NCBI GenBank assembly: GCA_000169395.1
Contig: AAXZ01000003.1
Coordinates: 186,001-250,000, forward strand
DNA from: Rhodobacteraceae bacterium HTCC2150
Lineage (GTDB): Bacteria; Pseudomonadota; Alphaproteobacteria; Rhodobacterales; Rhodobacteraceae
Length of the DNA stretch: 64,000 nucleotides
Direction: 5' to 3'
The notes below the pieces were generated by a model. The model was not told the DNA's origin, made no database searches, and was given only the letters and a program-made list of their open reading frames with translations. The position numbers and the translations under genes were made by a program. Each line of letters opens with the position of its first letter. Within the stretch, counting starts at the first letter, position 1. Below, in pieces: positions 26,916 through 36,164 of this stretch.

Positions 26916-27676
26916 TTAACGACAAATTAGAACGCATACTTGAGGCCACCTCAATCGAAGAAGTTTGGGGCGCCCATACAGCCACAATGGAATCTTATGG
27001 CTTTGATCGTTTGTTGTATGGTTTCACGCGCTATCGTACTGCGCGTTCATTTGGCGATCTGCAAGACATCTTAACACTGTCTAATCATCCCAAGGAATAC
27101 CTTGAACGCTATCTTGGCGGCACGCTCTATTTACACGGCCCAATGGTACGTTGGCTTAGTCAGAATGTTGGTGCCTGTTCATGGCGTTGGATTGATGAGC
27201 AACGTGCGGCTGGCAAACTGTCGGAACGCGAAATTGAGGTCCACGAGTTCAACAAGTCCATGGGGCTGGTTGGCGGATATTCAATCAGCTTTAAGGACGT
27301 GTCTGATCGTGCCAAAGGTGCCATTGCGCTGACCGCACGCCCTGGCCTTTCGCAAGATGATGTTGAGGAAATTTGGAAACGTGATGGCAGCGATATCGTA
27401 ACAATTAACAAAGTTATGCATCTTAAAGTGACGCAATTGCCTTATGCTGGATTGCGACGCCCTTTAACCAAACGTCAGATAGAAGTATTGGAATGGGTTG
27501 CGGACGGAAAAACCACTGCTGATGCTGCGACGATCATGGGTTTGACCAATGCCACAATCGAAAAACACTTGCGCTTGGCGCGTGATGTTTTGGATGTGGA
27601 TACAACGGCCCAAGCGGTGATGAAAGCCGCTGTTTTGAATCAGATTTTCGTTCATCACACAGCGAAACCGTCTTAG
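26912..27676 (+). CDS. LuxR family regulator with autoinducer-binding-like domain
   Basis: The product is a 254-residue regulator. Residues 10-170 resemble the autoinducer-binding domain of LuxR/VjbR proteins (LERILEATSIEEVW, YGFDRLLYGFTRYR, WSWRWIDE-like CSWRWIDEQRAAGKLS, NKSMGLVGGYSI). Residues 185-245 are the GerE helix-turn-helix (LTKRQIEVLEWVADGKTTADAATIM). No LuxI-type synthase is in the window, so it is a possible solo receptor. ATG 26912 overlaps the short upstream ORF's stop. ATG 26855 is in frame and would add 19 residues but has no ribosome site. Confidence 0.85.
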   Translation: MINDKLERILEATSIEEVWGAHTATMESYGFDRLLYGFTRYRTARSFGDLQDILTLSNHPKEYLERYLGGTLYLHGPMVRWLSQNVGACSWRWIDEQRAAGKLSEREIEVHEFNKSMGLVGGYSISFKDVSDRAKGAIALTARPGLSQDDVEEIWKRDGSDIVTINKVMHLKVTQLPYAGLRRPLTKRQIEVLEWVADGKTTADAATIMGLTNATIEKHLRLARDVLDVDTTAQAVMKAAVLNQIFVHHTAKPS

Positions 27677-27812
27677 GCCAATTCAATTCAGTAGTGCATA
27701 CTCAGTGCGGCTGATTTGCCGCCTTTCTTTATCAATATATTCCAACAATCGAGTGAAATGTTGAATTTCAGAACGTGTAAGCCACTGTTTTCACGTCATA
27801 TCAAAATAATTG

Positions 27813-27841
27813 TTGACTGAATTCGCAATAATCCCCTTATT
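27813..27841 (+). promoter_or_regulatory. Possible promoter in the LuxR-tsf gap
   Basis: TTGACT (27813-27818), a 17-base spacer and CTTATT (27836-27841) resemble a housekeeping sigma promoter pointing into the structured region. There is no downstream protein gene on this strand before the terminator at 28087. Confidence 0.35.
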
Positions 27842-27847
27842 TTCTGC

Positions 27848-28121
27848 AGTTTTTTTGAAGATTTGAAAAAAGTAAGGTTTTCCTTACTTTCCTGAATCGC
27901 AAAGTTAACGCAAAGTTAGGTTGTTCCGTGAGTGGTGGCATTAGGCCATAGGAGCAATCGGCCAAGAGACCCAACGATTTTTTGGGCGCAACGGGCTGAG
28001 GCTGGCAGAAGGATCTTATAGTCAGGTCCTTTATGCCAGCGTCTTTGATTGCATTTCCCTCTTCCCCAGAGGTTGATCAAAAAAAAGCGCGGTAACCCAT
28101 CCCAGGTTACCGCGCAATTTT
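27848..28121 (+). ncRNA. Candidate structured RNA between LuxR gene and tsf
   Basis: This non-coding gap between convergent genes holds several strong stems. AAAGTAAGG/CCTTACTTT is a perfect hairpin at 27869-27890. GTTGTTCC pairs with GGAGCAAT near 27926-27960 with G-U pairs, and encloses TGGC/GCCA. CCCAA pairs with TTGGG near 27973-27990. CTGGCAGAAGGA pairs with TCCTTTATGCCAG near 28003-28042. The gap ends at a strong terminator. A promoter-like element precedes it. It does not match the SRP RNA core or any RNA I could confirm, and the strand is uncertain because the stems exist on both. Confidence 0.3.
28087..28121. terminator. Bidirectional terminator between LuxR side and tsf
   Basis: GCGCGGTAACC (28087-28097) pairs perfectly with GGTTACCGCGC (28105-28115). 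It is flanked by six As on the left and by seven Ts (28118-28124) on the right, so it can end transcription in both directions. It serves tsf on the minus strand. Confidence 0.9.
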
Positions 28122-28146
28122 TTTGTTTATTAAAGAGTTAACGCTA

Positions 28147-29019
28147 TTAAGCGTTCATTTTTGCCACTTCTTCAGCAAAGTTCTCTTCTTCTTTTTCAAT
28201 GCCTTCGCCAACTGCAAGACGAATGAAACCAGTCACTTCTACGCCAGCTTCTTCAGCAGCTTTAGCAACTGTAAGGTCTGGGTTCACAACGAAAGCTTGA
28301 CCAAGCAAAGTCACTTCGGCCATGAATTTCTTCATGCGACCAATGATCATTTTTTCAATCACAGCTTCTGGTTTGCCAGATTCGCGTGCAGTTTCGATTT
28401 GAACAGCTTTTTCGCGCTCAACGAATTCAGCATCCAAATCAGCTTCGGACAATGATGCTGGGTTAGCGGCTGCTACGTGCATGGCGATCTGTTTGCCAAT
28501 TCCGTTGTCAGCGCCGTTAAGGCCAACAAGTACACCGATTTTGCCCATGCCTTCGGCTGCTGCGTTGTGCACGTATGCAACCACAGTTTCAGCTTCTAGA
28601 ACAGCCATCCGACGCAGAGTCATGTTTTCGCCGATTGTCGCGATTTTGTCTGTTAGGATTTCAGAAACCGCTTTGCCGTCGATTGTTGCAGCGTTAAGGC
28701 CGTCAACGTCAGATACGTCTAGAGCAGCAGTTGCAAAGCTGGTTACCATGGCTTGGAATTCAGCGTTTTTACCAACGAAGTCAGTTTCAGAGTTCACTTC
28801 GACAGCAACACCTTTGCCGTCTTTGATCGCAACAGATACAAGACCTTCAGCAGCCGTACGACCAGATTTTTTAGCCGCTTTGGCCAAACCTTTTGTACGT
28901 AGCCAATCGATTGACGCATCCATGTCGCCATTGTTTTCAACGAGCGCTTTTTTCGCGTCCATCATGCCTGCGCCAGAAGTTTCGCGCAGTTGTTTTACCA
29001 TTGCAGCAGTAATTGCCAT
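28147..29019 (-). CDS. tsf: Translation elongation factor Ts
   Basis: EF-Ts, 290 residues, is the guanine-nucleotide exchange factor for EF-Tu. The N-terminal UBA-like motif [19 protein letters not shown] (residues 9-27) and [13 protein letters not shown] are the two family signatures. A strong AAGGAG ribosome site precedes ATG 29019. It follows rpsB in the conserved rpsB-tsf order with 75 bases between, and is closed by a strong terminator. Confidence 0.97.
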   Translation of the reverse strand: MAITAAMVKQLRETSGAGMMDAKKALVENNGDMDASIDWLRTKGLAKAAKKSGRTAAEGLVSVAIKDGKGVAVEVNSETDFVGKNAEFQAMVTSFATAALDVSDVDGLNAATIDGKAVSEILTDKIATIGENMTLRRMAVLEAETVVAYVHNAAAEGMGKIGVLVGLNGADNGIGKQIAMHVAAANPASLSEADLDAEFVEREKAVQIETARESGKPEAVIEKMIIGRMKKFMAEVTLLGQAFVVNPDLTVAKAAEEAGVEVTGFIRLAVGEGIEKEEENFAEEVAKMNA

Positions 29020-29094
29020 CTTGGTTCTCCTTTGGAATTTTTAAAAAAGAAATCAGGACAGGCGATCCCTGCCCTGACGTTCTTGTCGTTTAAA

Positions 29095-29853
29095 TCAGGC
29101 TTCAGCTACAGCTTCTTCAACTGGTGCTTCTTCTGCGGCACCAAGATCGATACCAGCGGCACCCATCTGTGTGCTCATGCCGTCAAGGGCTGCGCGGCTG
29201 ATCAGATCACAATAAAGGTTGATCGCACGTGACGCATCGTCGTTACCTGGGATTGGGAAGTCGATGTCGTCTGGTGATGCGTTCGTATCAACGATCGCAA
29301 CAACTGGGATACCCAATTTGCGGGCCTCAGCGATGGCCAAGTCTTCTTTGTTGACGTCGATCACGAAGATAAGGTCAGGAACACCGCCCATATCGCGGAT
29401 ACCGCCCAAAGATGCTTGCAATTTTGATTGTTCGCGTTCCATGCCAAGACGTTCTTTCTTGGTCAGGCCAGCGGCGCCTTCAGCCAAGTTTTCGTCAAGT
29501 TTTTTCAAACGGTTGATTGAATTGGAAACTGTTTTCCAGTTCGTCAACGTGCCACCCAACCAACGGTGGTTCATGTAGTATTGCGCACAACGCTCAGCCG
29601 CTTCGGCGATTGGTGTTTGTGCTTGACGCTTGGTGCCTACGAACAAGATACGGCCGCCTTTAGCGACAGTTTGTTGTACTGCATTCAAAGCCGCGTCCAG
29701 TAGTGGAACGGTTTGTGTCAGATCCATGATGTGGATGCCGTTACGGTCGCCATAGATGAACTGGCCCATACGAGGGTTCCAGCGTTGTGTTTGGTGACCA
29801 AAGTGAACGCCAGCTTCTAGTAGCTGACGCATAGAGAATTCAGGGAGACCCAT
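29095..29853 (-). CDS. rpsB: 30S ribosomal protein S2
   Basis: S2 has 252 residues. It shows the family signatures [22 protein letters not shown] and [29 protein letters not shown] 29853 is set by the conserved N-terminus [10 protein letters not shown] and by AAAGGA 9 bases upstream; the longer open frame to 30003 is not conserved. The acidic, alanine-rich C-terminal tail is common in alphaproteobacteria. It heads the rpsB-tsf operon. Confidence 0.97.
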   Translation of the reverse strand: MGLPEFSMRQLLEAGVHFGHQTQRWNPRMGQFIYGDRNGIHIMDLTQTVPLLDAALNAVQQTVAKGGRILFVGTKRQAQTPIAEAAERCAQYYMNHRWLGGTLTNWKTVSNSINRLKKLDENLAEGAAGLTKKERLGMEREQSKLQASLGGIRDMGGVPDLIFVIDVNKEDLAIAEARKLGIPVVAIVDTNASPDDIDFPIPGNDDASRAINLYCDLISRAALDGMSTQMGAAGIDLGAAEEAPVEEAVAEA

Positions 29854-30087
29854 GCTCTTATATCCTTTTTCCGGTTTCAATCCTCGGCAGGGGTGCAAGG
29901 GCTGATGCCCAACCGGCGGCTTGATTAAGGATTTCTCCCCTAACCAGACCATACCCTGCCTGTGAAGTGAGGCTGCATTAGAACACCTACTCGCCCAACG
30001 CAAGCTGTTTTTAGCTATTTTATGCCTTTAATTGCTTGGCTTTTGTGGGCTCTTGCAAGTCGCGGCCTTGCTGGATCATATAGACCT

Positions 30088-30987
30088 ATGAATAGCATTC
30101 CACAAACACCGCAAATTCTGTGCATCGGTTCCGTCCTTTGGGACATCATTGGTCGTGCGCCTGTTCACATGCGCCAAGGGTCCGATGTTGCGGGCCGCAT
30201 CACCCGCCTGCCCGGCGGCGTTGCGTTGAACATTGCCATGACGCTGGCGCGATTTGGGTTGATGCCATCGTTGCTAAGCGCGGTTGGGCGCGATGCTGAA
30301 GGCAAAGAATTGGTGGCGGCCTGTACCGAATTGGGCCTAAATTGTGATTATCTCTATCGATCTGCGGATTTACCGACGGATGTTTATATGGCGGTTGAGG
30401 GGGCAAATGGATTAATCTCAGCCATTGCCGATGCCCACAGTTTGGAAATGGCCGATGAGAAAATTTTAGCCGCGCTTAAAGATGGTCGTCTTGGTACAGT
30501 TGATATGCCATTTTCAGGCGTCATCGCATTGGATGGAAATTTAACCACCTCTTTATTGGGGAAATTGGCGAAATCCGCGTTATTTGCCGCGGCTGATTTA
30601 CGGATTGCCCCCGCCTCACCTGGCAAAGCGCAACGGTTGTTGGCCCTGCTGGATCATCCTGCCGCCACGATTTATGTGAACCGTGAAGAGGCTGGTTTGA
30701 TTTGCCAATCCGAATTTGACGACAGCGCCAGCGCGGCCAAAGCATTGGTTGCAAAAGGTGCAGCACGCGTGTTGGTCACAGATGGCGCTGAAAATTCCGC
30801 TGTGGCCTTTGGTGATATGCTTTTGACGCAAAAGCCACCACAAGTCATGGTTACGCGTGTGACAGGCGCTGGTGATACGTTTATGGCCGCGCATATCGCC
30901 GCCGAAGTATCTGGTGCCGACAACGAAGACGCGCTAACAGCGGCGTTAACGGCTGCGGCCAATTATGTTTCCGGTAGGGTTGAATAA
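30088..30987 (+). CDS. psuK: PfkB-family kinase, probable pseudouridine kinase
   Basis: A 299-residue ribokinase-fold enzyme. The N-terminal substrate motif GGVALNIAMTLARFG and the C-terminal TGAGDTFMAAHIA anion-hole/catalytic Asp motif define the PfkB family. Its stop overlaps the start of the pseudouridine-5'-phosphate glycosidase gene, and in this context PfkB members phosphorylate pseudouridine. Together the two enzymes degrade pseudouridine to uracil and ribose 5-phosphate. ATG 30088 is preferred over the upstream 30022 because it gives the usual N-terminus (PQILCIGSVLWDIIG). Confidence 0.85.
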   Translation: MNSIPQTPQILCIGSVLWDIIGRAPVHMRQGSDVAGRITRLPGGVALNIAMTLARFGLMPSLLSAVGRDAEGKELVAACTELGLNCDYLYRSADLPTDVYMAVEGANGLISAIADAHSLEMADEKILAALKDGRLGTVDMPFSGVIALDGNLTTSLLGKLAKSALFAAADLRIAPASPGKAQRLLALLDHPAATIYVNREEAGLICQSEFDDSASAAKALVAKGAARVLVTDGAENSAVAFGDMLLTQKPPQVMVTRVTGAGDTFMAAHIAAEVSGADNEDALTAALTAAANYVSGRVE

Positions 30988-31907
30988 TGAAAGATTTACT
31001 AAGTATCGCGCCAGAAGTGTTGGATGCCTTGAACGAAGGCGCACCTGTCGTGGCGCTTGAAAGCACAATCATTTCGCATGGCATGCCTTATCCCAAAAAC
31101 TTGGAAACGGCTTTGTCGCTAGAGGCACTTATTCGCGAAAATGGCGCGGTTCCAGCGACAATCGCTGTGATCAATGGCGTGCCAAAAATCGGATTATCCG
31201 AGGCTGAAATCAGCGAATTGGCACAAGCACAATCGGTCATGAAACTGTCCCGCGCTGATCTTGCGATTTGTATTGCCCAAGGAAAAATGGGTGCGACAAC
31301 CGTTGCGGCCACCATGATCCTTGCCGAATTGGCGGGCATCGATGTGTTTGCAACAGGTGGTATCGGTGGTGTTCACAAGGGTGCCGAGGAAAGCTTTGAT
31401 ATTTCTGCTGATCTGGGTGAACTGGGTAAAACTGCGGTTTCAGTGGTGGCCGCGGGCCCCAAGGCCATTCTGGATGTACCAAAAACGTTGGAAGTTCTGG
31501 AAACCCAAGGCGTGCCTGTCATTACTTATGGTGCCGATCAGGTGCCCGCGTTTTGGTCACGCGAAAGTGGCATCCCTACCCCGCTGCGCATGGATGCAGC
31601 GGACGAGATTGCCGCGGCACATCTTATGCGCGCTCGGTTGAACATATCGGGTGGGCAATTGATTTGTAATCCAATTCCCAAAGAGGCTGAAATTCCAGCG
31701 GATGTTCTTGCCCCACTTATTGCCCAAGCCGTGGCCGAGGCAGAAGCAGCACAGATCAATGCCAAGGCTGTAACGCCCTTTTTGTTGAAGCGATTGACCG
31801 AATTGACAGAAGGTTCCAGTCTGATCGCCAATATCGCTTTGGTCCGTAACAACGCCAAAGTAGGTGCAGAAATTGCCAAGCAAATTTCACTTCAACGGCA
31901 AAAATAG
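30987..31907 (+). CDS. psuG: Pseudouridine-5'-phosphate glycosidase
   Basis: The product has 306 residues and belongs to the indigoidine synthase A / PsuG family. It splits the C-C bond of pseudouridine 5'-phosphate to uracil and ribose 5-phosphate. Family motifs include VALESTIISHGMPYPKN, GKMGATTVAATM, FATGGIGGVHKG, VVAAGPKAILDVPKTLE and ETQGVPVITYG. The start overlaps the stop of the kinase gene (ATGA-type), indicating translational coupling. Confidence 0.95.
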   Translation: MKDLLSIAPEVLDALNEGAPVVALESTIISHGMPYPKNLETALSLEALIRENGAVPATIAVINGVPKIGLSEAEISELAQAQSVMKLSRADLAICIAQGKMGATTVAATMILAELAGIDVFATGGIGGVHKGAEESFDISADLGELGKTAVSVVAAGPKAILDVPKTLEVLETQGVPVITYGADQVPAFWSRESGIPTPLRMDAADEIAAAHLMRARLNISGGQLICNPIPKEAEIPADVLAPLIAQAVAEAEAAQINAKAVTPFLLKRLTELTEGSSLIANIALVRNNAKVGAEIAKQISLQRQK

Positions 31908-31990
31908 ACCCATCACACACAAGCGTGTGAAAATCCATTGAGATTGCGCAATGGACACCTTAATAGAGTCTAAACTCTGGGAATAAATAT

Positions 31991-32749
31991 ATGTCCAACG
32001 ATCACGACGAAGACGATATCGCATCAAAACGCCCCAGCCGGCGTTTGTTTGTTCGCTTGCGGGGGAATTTCCTTGCTGGCCTCATCGTGGTGGTACCTGT
32101 CGTTCTTACCATTTGGTTGATTTGGACGGTGACAGGCTTGATTGATGGTTGGGTTTTGCCGTTTGTGCCAGATCAACTTCAACCGTCTAGTTATGTTGCA
32201 CAGTTGTTGCAAAACATCGGCATCAACATTGATCCTGATTTACGTGTCAACATTCGCGGCGTTGGCGTTATCATATTCCTGATTTTTACAATCATCGTTG
32301 GTTGGATGGCCAAGGGGTTCATGGGCCGAACAATTGTTCGTTTTGGGGAACGTCTTGTGGATCGGACGCCCGTTGTGCGTTCCGTATATAACGGTCTAAA
32401 GCAATTGATCGAAACGGCGGTTTCCCAATCCACCAGTTCTTTTGATCAAGCATGTTTGATCGAGTACCCGCGCAAAGGCATCTGGGCGATTGCTTTCATT
32501 TCTACCAAGGCCAAGGGCGAAATCTTTGCCAGTTTGCCGGGTGAAGAGGATATTTTCAGTGTGTTTTTGCCGACAACGCCTAACCCAACATCGGGATTCT
32601 TGTTGTTCTTGCCGCGCAGCGAAGTGATCGTACTTGATATGTCCGTTGAGAACGCGGCCAAATTGGTGATATCCGCAGGCTTGGTCTATCCAAACGCCCA
32701 AGATCCAACGCAGCCGGTTTTGCCGGGCATTGATCCTGCAAATAAATAA
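31991..32749 (+). CDS. DUF502 family membrane protein
   Basis: The product is a 252-residue inner-membrane protein with two N-terminal transmembrane helices (about residues 25-48 and 85-108). The DUF502 core includes RTPVVRSVYNGLKQ and NPTSGFLLFLPRSEV. The function of the family is unknown. The gene is followed after 6 bases by a LysE-type exporter, so the two are probably cotranscribed. Confidence 0.9.
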   Translation: MSNDHDEDDIASKRPSRRLFVRLRGNFLAGLIVVVPVVLTIWLIWTVTGLIDGWVLPFVPDQLQPSSYVAQLLQNIGINIDPDLRVNIRGVGVIIFLIFTIIVGWMAKGFMGRTIVRFGERLVDRTPVVRSVYNGLKQLIETAVSQSTSSFDQACLIEYPRKGIWAIAFISTKAKGEIFASLPGEEDIFSVFLPTTPNPTSGFLLFLPRSEVIVLDMSVENAAKLVISAGLVYPNAQDPTQPVLPGIDPANK

Positions 32750-32755
32750 CCTTCT

Positions 32756-33364
32756 ATGATCAGCGCGTCGTTCACAGGTTTTTTCACTGGGTTTTCTTTG
32801 ATCCTCGCCATTGGTGCGCAAAATGCCTTCGTGCTTCACCAAGGGATTTTGCGATCACATGTTTTCGCCATTTGCCTGTTTTGCAGCATTTTTGATGCAG
32901 TCCTAATCGCCATCGGTGTTCTTGGTTTTGGTGTGATTGTTGATCGCTGGGCGTGGTTACCAGTTGTCATGGCGCTTTTGGGGGCGGCCTTTTTGATTGT
33001 TTACGGTGTGATGCGTTTTAAGGCCGCGCTAAAAGGTGATTACGAGTTGTTGCTAAAAGGCGAAACCACTTCTTTGGCGTCATCAATGACGGTACTTGTC
33101 GCCCTGACTGTTCTTAACCCTCATGTATATTTGGATACGCTTGGCTTGATTGGCGCAGTTTCCACGCAATTTTTGGGCACCGAGAAGCTGGCCTTTGGCA
33201 TTGCCACGATGACGGCTTCTTTTACGTTCTTTTTCTCACTTGGTTATGGCGCACGACTACTTGCGCCGATCATGCAAAGTGCCGCGAATTGGCGTATTTT
33301 GGATTTTCTAATCGCATGTGTGATGTGGGCGATTGCGGCGGCATTGCTGATTAGCGTTCTGTAG
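32756..33364 (+). CDS. LysE/ArgO-type amino-acid exporter
   Basis: This 202-residue protein has about six transmembrane helices. The LysE-family start reads FFTGFSLILAIGAQNAFVLHQGI, and LNPHVYLDTLGLIGA is the second family signature. Relatives export lysine or arginine (LysE, ArgO); substrate here is inferred from the ArgO-like length and motifs. Confidence 0.88.
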   Translation: MISASFTGFFTGFSLILAIGAQNAFVLHQGILRSHVFAICLFCSIFDAVLIAIGVLGFGVIVDRWAWLPVVMALLGAAFLIVYGVMRFKAALKGDYELLLKGETTSLASSMTVLVALTVLNPHVYLDTLGLIGAVSTQFLGTEKLAFGIATMTASFTFFFSLGYGARLLAPIMQSAANWRILDFLIACVMWAIAAALLISVL

Positions 33365-33541
33365 GACCACGTTTGTCGCTAAAAACTGGATTAATTGCCA
33401 AACGCATTTAAAGACTGCGCACGTATAGATTTGAAATAATCAAATGAAGCAGGTCCAAAAAAATCCGTAAGTTAAAGATTAATACTTTCCACGTTCTACA
33501 TTTTTTGATTAACTTTTTTCAGAATAACTAAGGGGGGCAAC

Positions 33542-34861
33542 ATGGTTGATACCAACACACGACATTTCCAACATCTTGTGGATATTTCCAAAGGTGAAAT
33601 CAATCGTGAAATGTTTTCTGATCCCGATATTTACCAACAAGAATTGAAGCAGATATTTGCCCGTTGTTGGTTGTTCCTCGGGCATGTTTCGCAACTGCCA
33701 AATGAGAACGATTTTTTCACGGCCTATATGGGCGAAGACCCCGTTATCGTCACACGTCATAGCGATGGGCAACTTGGCGCATTTTTGAACATGTGCCGCC
33801 ATCGTGGCAATCGGGTTTGCCGTGCTGACAGTGGCAATCAACGCCTGTTCACCTGCCCGTTTCATGGATGGACGTTTGCCAATTCTGGCCATCTAAAAAC
33901 GGTGCCAGGTTACAAACAAGTATATCATGAAAAACTGGATATGGAGGCCCACGGCCTGATCCCTGTCGCGCGAATTGACGACTATAAGGGCATGATATTC
34001 GCGACCTTTGATGAAAATGCACCCGCCTTGGACGAATATTTGGGGGATATGGCTTGGTACCTTGATATGGCCATAGATCGACGCGAAGGTGGTATTGAAT
34101 TTCTGCCAGGCACCCATAAATGGCGCATCAAATGTAATTGGAAATTCCCTGTCGATAACTTCATTGGTGACAGTTATCACGGCCCTGTAAGTCATGGTTC
34201 GGCTTGGGAAGTGGGTTTTGAAGGCATGCCTCGGCGCAAAAAGGGCTATGGCTATGAAGGTTTTCAAATAAATGCTGGCAATGGGCATGGATTTGGCGTG
34301 CGTTGGGCTGAAAATGAAGATCAAATTTATGAAATGGCTTTGCCAGAATTTCTGTCATACGAAGAAGAGCGGTTCCCAGAAACCCACGCCCGCCTAGGTG
34401 ATCTACGCGGCATGCACCTTAGCCCAATGCACGGTTCGATTTTTCCGAATTTTTCAATTCTTTGGCAATCGGGCAATATGCGTGTTTGGCATCCGCGCGG
34501 TGTGGGTGAAACCGAGGGCTGGTCTTGGTGTTTCGTCGACAAAAAAGCGACGCCAGAACATCGCGATCTTGTGCGTGTCCATGATCTACAACGCCATGGC
34601 ACGTCTGGAACCTGGGAACAGGATGACGTCGATAATTGGGTTCAATCCACATTGTCCAGCCGTGGTTATGTTGGACGACAAGTAAAACAAAATCTAAGCA
34701 TGGGCGTTGAACATGAAATTTCAGACCCAAAATCGATCCACCCAGATATGCGTGGTCGGATTGCTGGGTTTCAAAACGAAATAAATCAGCGCCAACTTTA
34801 TGCTCAATGGGCGCGCATGATGGATGGTGCCGCGCCTAATGTTTCGGGGGCGAATGTATGA
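33542..34861 (+). CDS. Rieske aromatic-ring-hydroxylating oxygenase, alpha subunit
   Basis: The alpha subunit has 439 residues. The Rieske [2Fe-2S] ligands are Cys85, His87, Cys105 and His108 (CRHRGNRVC...CPFHGW). The mononuclear iron site is suggested by DNFIGDSYHGPVSH, with His213 and His218, plus a later acidic residue around EQDDVDNW. Such enzymes activate O2 to dihydroxylate aromatic rings or to demethylate substrates. AGGGGG 7 bases upstream supports ATG 33542. The beta-subunit gene overlaps the 3' end by ATGA and a dehydrogenase follows, an arrangement of cis-dihydrodiol pathways. No ferredoxin or reductase gene is in the operon, so electrons must come from elsewhere. Confidence 0.92.
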   Translation: MVDTNTRHFQHLVDISKGEINREMFSDPDIYQQELKQIFARCWLFLGHVSQLPNENDFFTAYMGEDPVIVTRHSDGQLGAFLNMCRHRGNRVCRADSGNQRLFTCPFHGWTFANSGHLKTVPGYKQVYHEKLDMEAHGLIPVARIDDYKGMIFATFDENAPALDEYLGDMAWYLDMAIDRREGGIEFLPGTHKWRIKCNWKFPVDNFIGDSYHGPVSHGSAWEVGFEGMPRRKKGYGYEGFQINAGNGHGFGVRWAENEDQIYEMALPEFLSYEEERFPETHARLGDLRGMHLSPMHGSIFPNFSILWQSGNMRVWHPRGVGETEGWSWCFVDKKATPEHRDLVRVHDLQRHGTSGTWEQDDVDNWVQSTLSSRGYVGRQVKQNLSMGVEHEISDPKSIHPDMRGRIAGFQNEINQRQLYAQWARMMDGAAPNVSGANV

Positions 34862-35367
34862 CCGATTTAGAAACATGGTTCTCTGTGAACCAATTTTACA
34901 CAAAAGAATCCCGATATCTGGATGATCTAGAGTTCACCAATTGGTTGTCTGGCTTTGATGAAACCGTTCGCTATTGGATGCCAATTGTGTCCAATCGCAT
35001 TGGCCGTGATGTGGGCCGTGAACTGACACAACCTGGCGAGCTGGCACATTTTGAGGATGATCACACAAGCCTTACAAACCGCGTTAAACGGTTGCAAACG
35101 GGGCGTGCTTGGGCAGAAACACCGCCCGGGCGAACGAACCACATGATTTCCAACGTCGAAATTATGGAACGCGATGGTGTGCAATTAAAGGTTAGATCAC
35201 AATTCCTTATTTATCGATCCCACATGGAGATCGATCAAGAAATATTCTCGGGCACGAGGATCGACAAGTTGCGCCCAGATACTGAAACCACGTGGAAAAT
35301 CATGGACCGATCTATCATCTTGGATCATGCTGTGTTGACCCAAAAATCCTTGGGGATATTCTTTTGA
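34858..35367 (+). CDS. Ring-hydroxylating dioxygenase beta subunit
   Basis: The 169-residue SnoaL/NTF2-like protein is the structural beta subunit of alpha3beta3 Rieske dioxygenases. Recognisable segments are ETWFSVNQFYTKESRYLDD, FDETVRYWMP and NHMISNVEIMERDG. It overlaps the alpha gene by four bases and its TGA interlocks with the TTG start of the dehydrogenase. Length is normal. Confidence 0.88.
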   Translation: MTDLETWFSVNQFYTKESRYLDDLEFTNWLSGFDETVRYWMPIVSNRIGRDVGRELTQPGELAHFEDDHTSLTNRVKRLQTGRAWAETPPGRTNHMISNVEIMERDGVQLKVRSQFLIYRSHMEIDQEIFSGTRIDKLRPDTETTWKIMDRSIILDHAVLTQKSLGIFF

Positions 35368-36146
35368 TTGAACTTTCATTGTCAGGTGTGGCTGTCGTTA
35401 CAGGTGCGGCCAAAGGAATTGGTCAAGAAATCGCACGCACGTTGGCCAAAGCCGGCGCGCGCGTTGCACTGGTTGATGTTGATCTTGCAAGTGCGCGGGA
35501 AATTGCCTTGGAAATCGGCGGCATGGCTTATGCCTGTGACGTAACGGATAAAGCCGCGGTTGAGGCCACAGCGCGTGAAATTCAATCCGATATGGGCGCT
35601 GTGCGGTATCTGATAAATAACGCCGGTATTGTATCGCCACCAGGTGATCCATTTACTGAAAATTCCGAAGAAGACTGGGACAAAACCTTTGCGGTTAATG
35701 TCAAAGGCGGTATTTTTTGGGCTGGAGCCCTGAAAAGTGATCTTGAGGCCCACGAAGGGCGCATTGTGAACATTACTTCCATTGTGGGTGTGATTGCGGC
35801 CCCGTTTTTACCGCCTTATTCGGTTTCAAAATCTGCGGCCAACGGCATGACGCGGGTATTGGCCCGTCAGTTTGCGTCAAAGCAAGTTACCGTCAATGCC
35901 ATTGCCCCCGGTTATGTCTGGAGCCCCTTGTGGGAAGAGCTTGGTATTGACATTGCTAAGGCCAGCAATGGCGCATTTGGTGAAAATGCAACAGATGTGT
36001 TTCAAGGACGTGTCGACAGTCTTGTGCCTATGAAACGCGCGCAGACACCCGAAGATATTGCTGCCTGCACCGCGTTTTTATGTTCGGACCTTGCTAAAAA
36101 CATCACGGGCCAAATCATTGGTGTTGATGGTGGGATCACAATCTAG
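35364..36146 (+). CDS. Short-chain dehydrogenase/reductase in the Rieske operon
   Basis: The product is a 260-residue SDR. TGAAKGIGQEIA is the NAD-binding glycine motif, NNAGIV the NNAG motif, and Ser with YSVSKSAANG gives the YxxxK catalytic pair. TTG 35364 is chosen as start because it overlaps the beta-subunit stop as TTGA and gives the usual N-terminus just before the glycine motif. The open frame extends further upstream inside the beta gene. In context it may oxidise the diol made by the Rieske enzyme. Confidence 0.85.
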   Translation: MIELSLSGVAVVTGAAKGIGQEIARTLAKAGARVALVDVDLASAREIALEIGGMAYACDVTDKAAVEATAREIQSDMGAVRYLINNAGIVSPPGDPFTENSEEDWDKTFAVNVKGGIFWAGALKSDLEAHEGRIVNITSIVGVIAAPFLPPYSVSKSAANGMTRVLARQFASKQVTVNAIAPGYVWSPLWEELGIDIAKASNGAFGENATDVFQGRVDSLVPMKRAQTPEDIAACTAFLCSDLAKNITGQIIGVDGGITI

Positions 36147-36164
36147 ATTTCCGCCAACTTTACT

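Noticed and set aside
27848-28121. Signal recognition particle RNA in the LuxR-tsf gap
   Set aside because: GTCAGGTCC occurs near 28024, but the diagnostic GGAAGGNAGCAGCC core that should follow is absent.
32024-32842. Reverse-strand frames over the DUF502 and LysE genes
   Set aside because: They are shadows of well-supported plus-strand genes and contain no domain.
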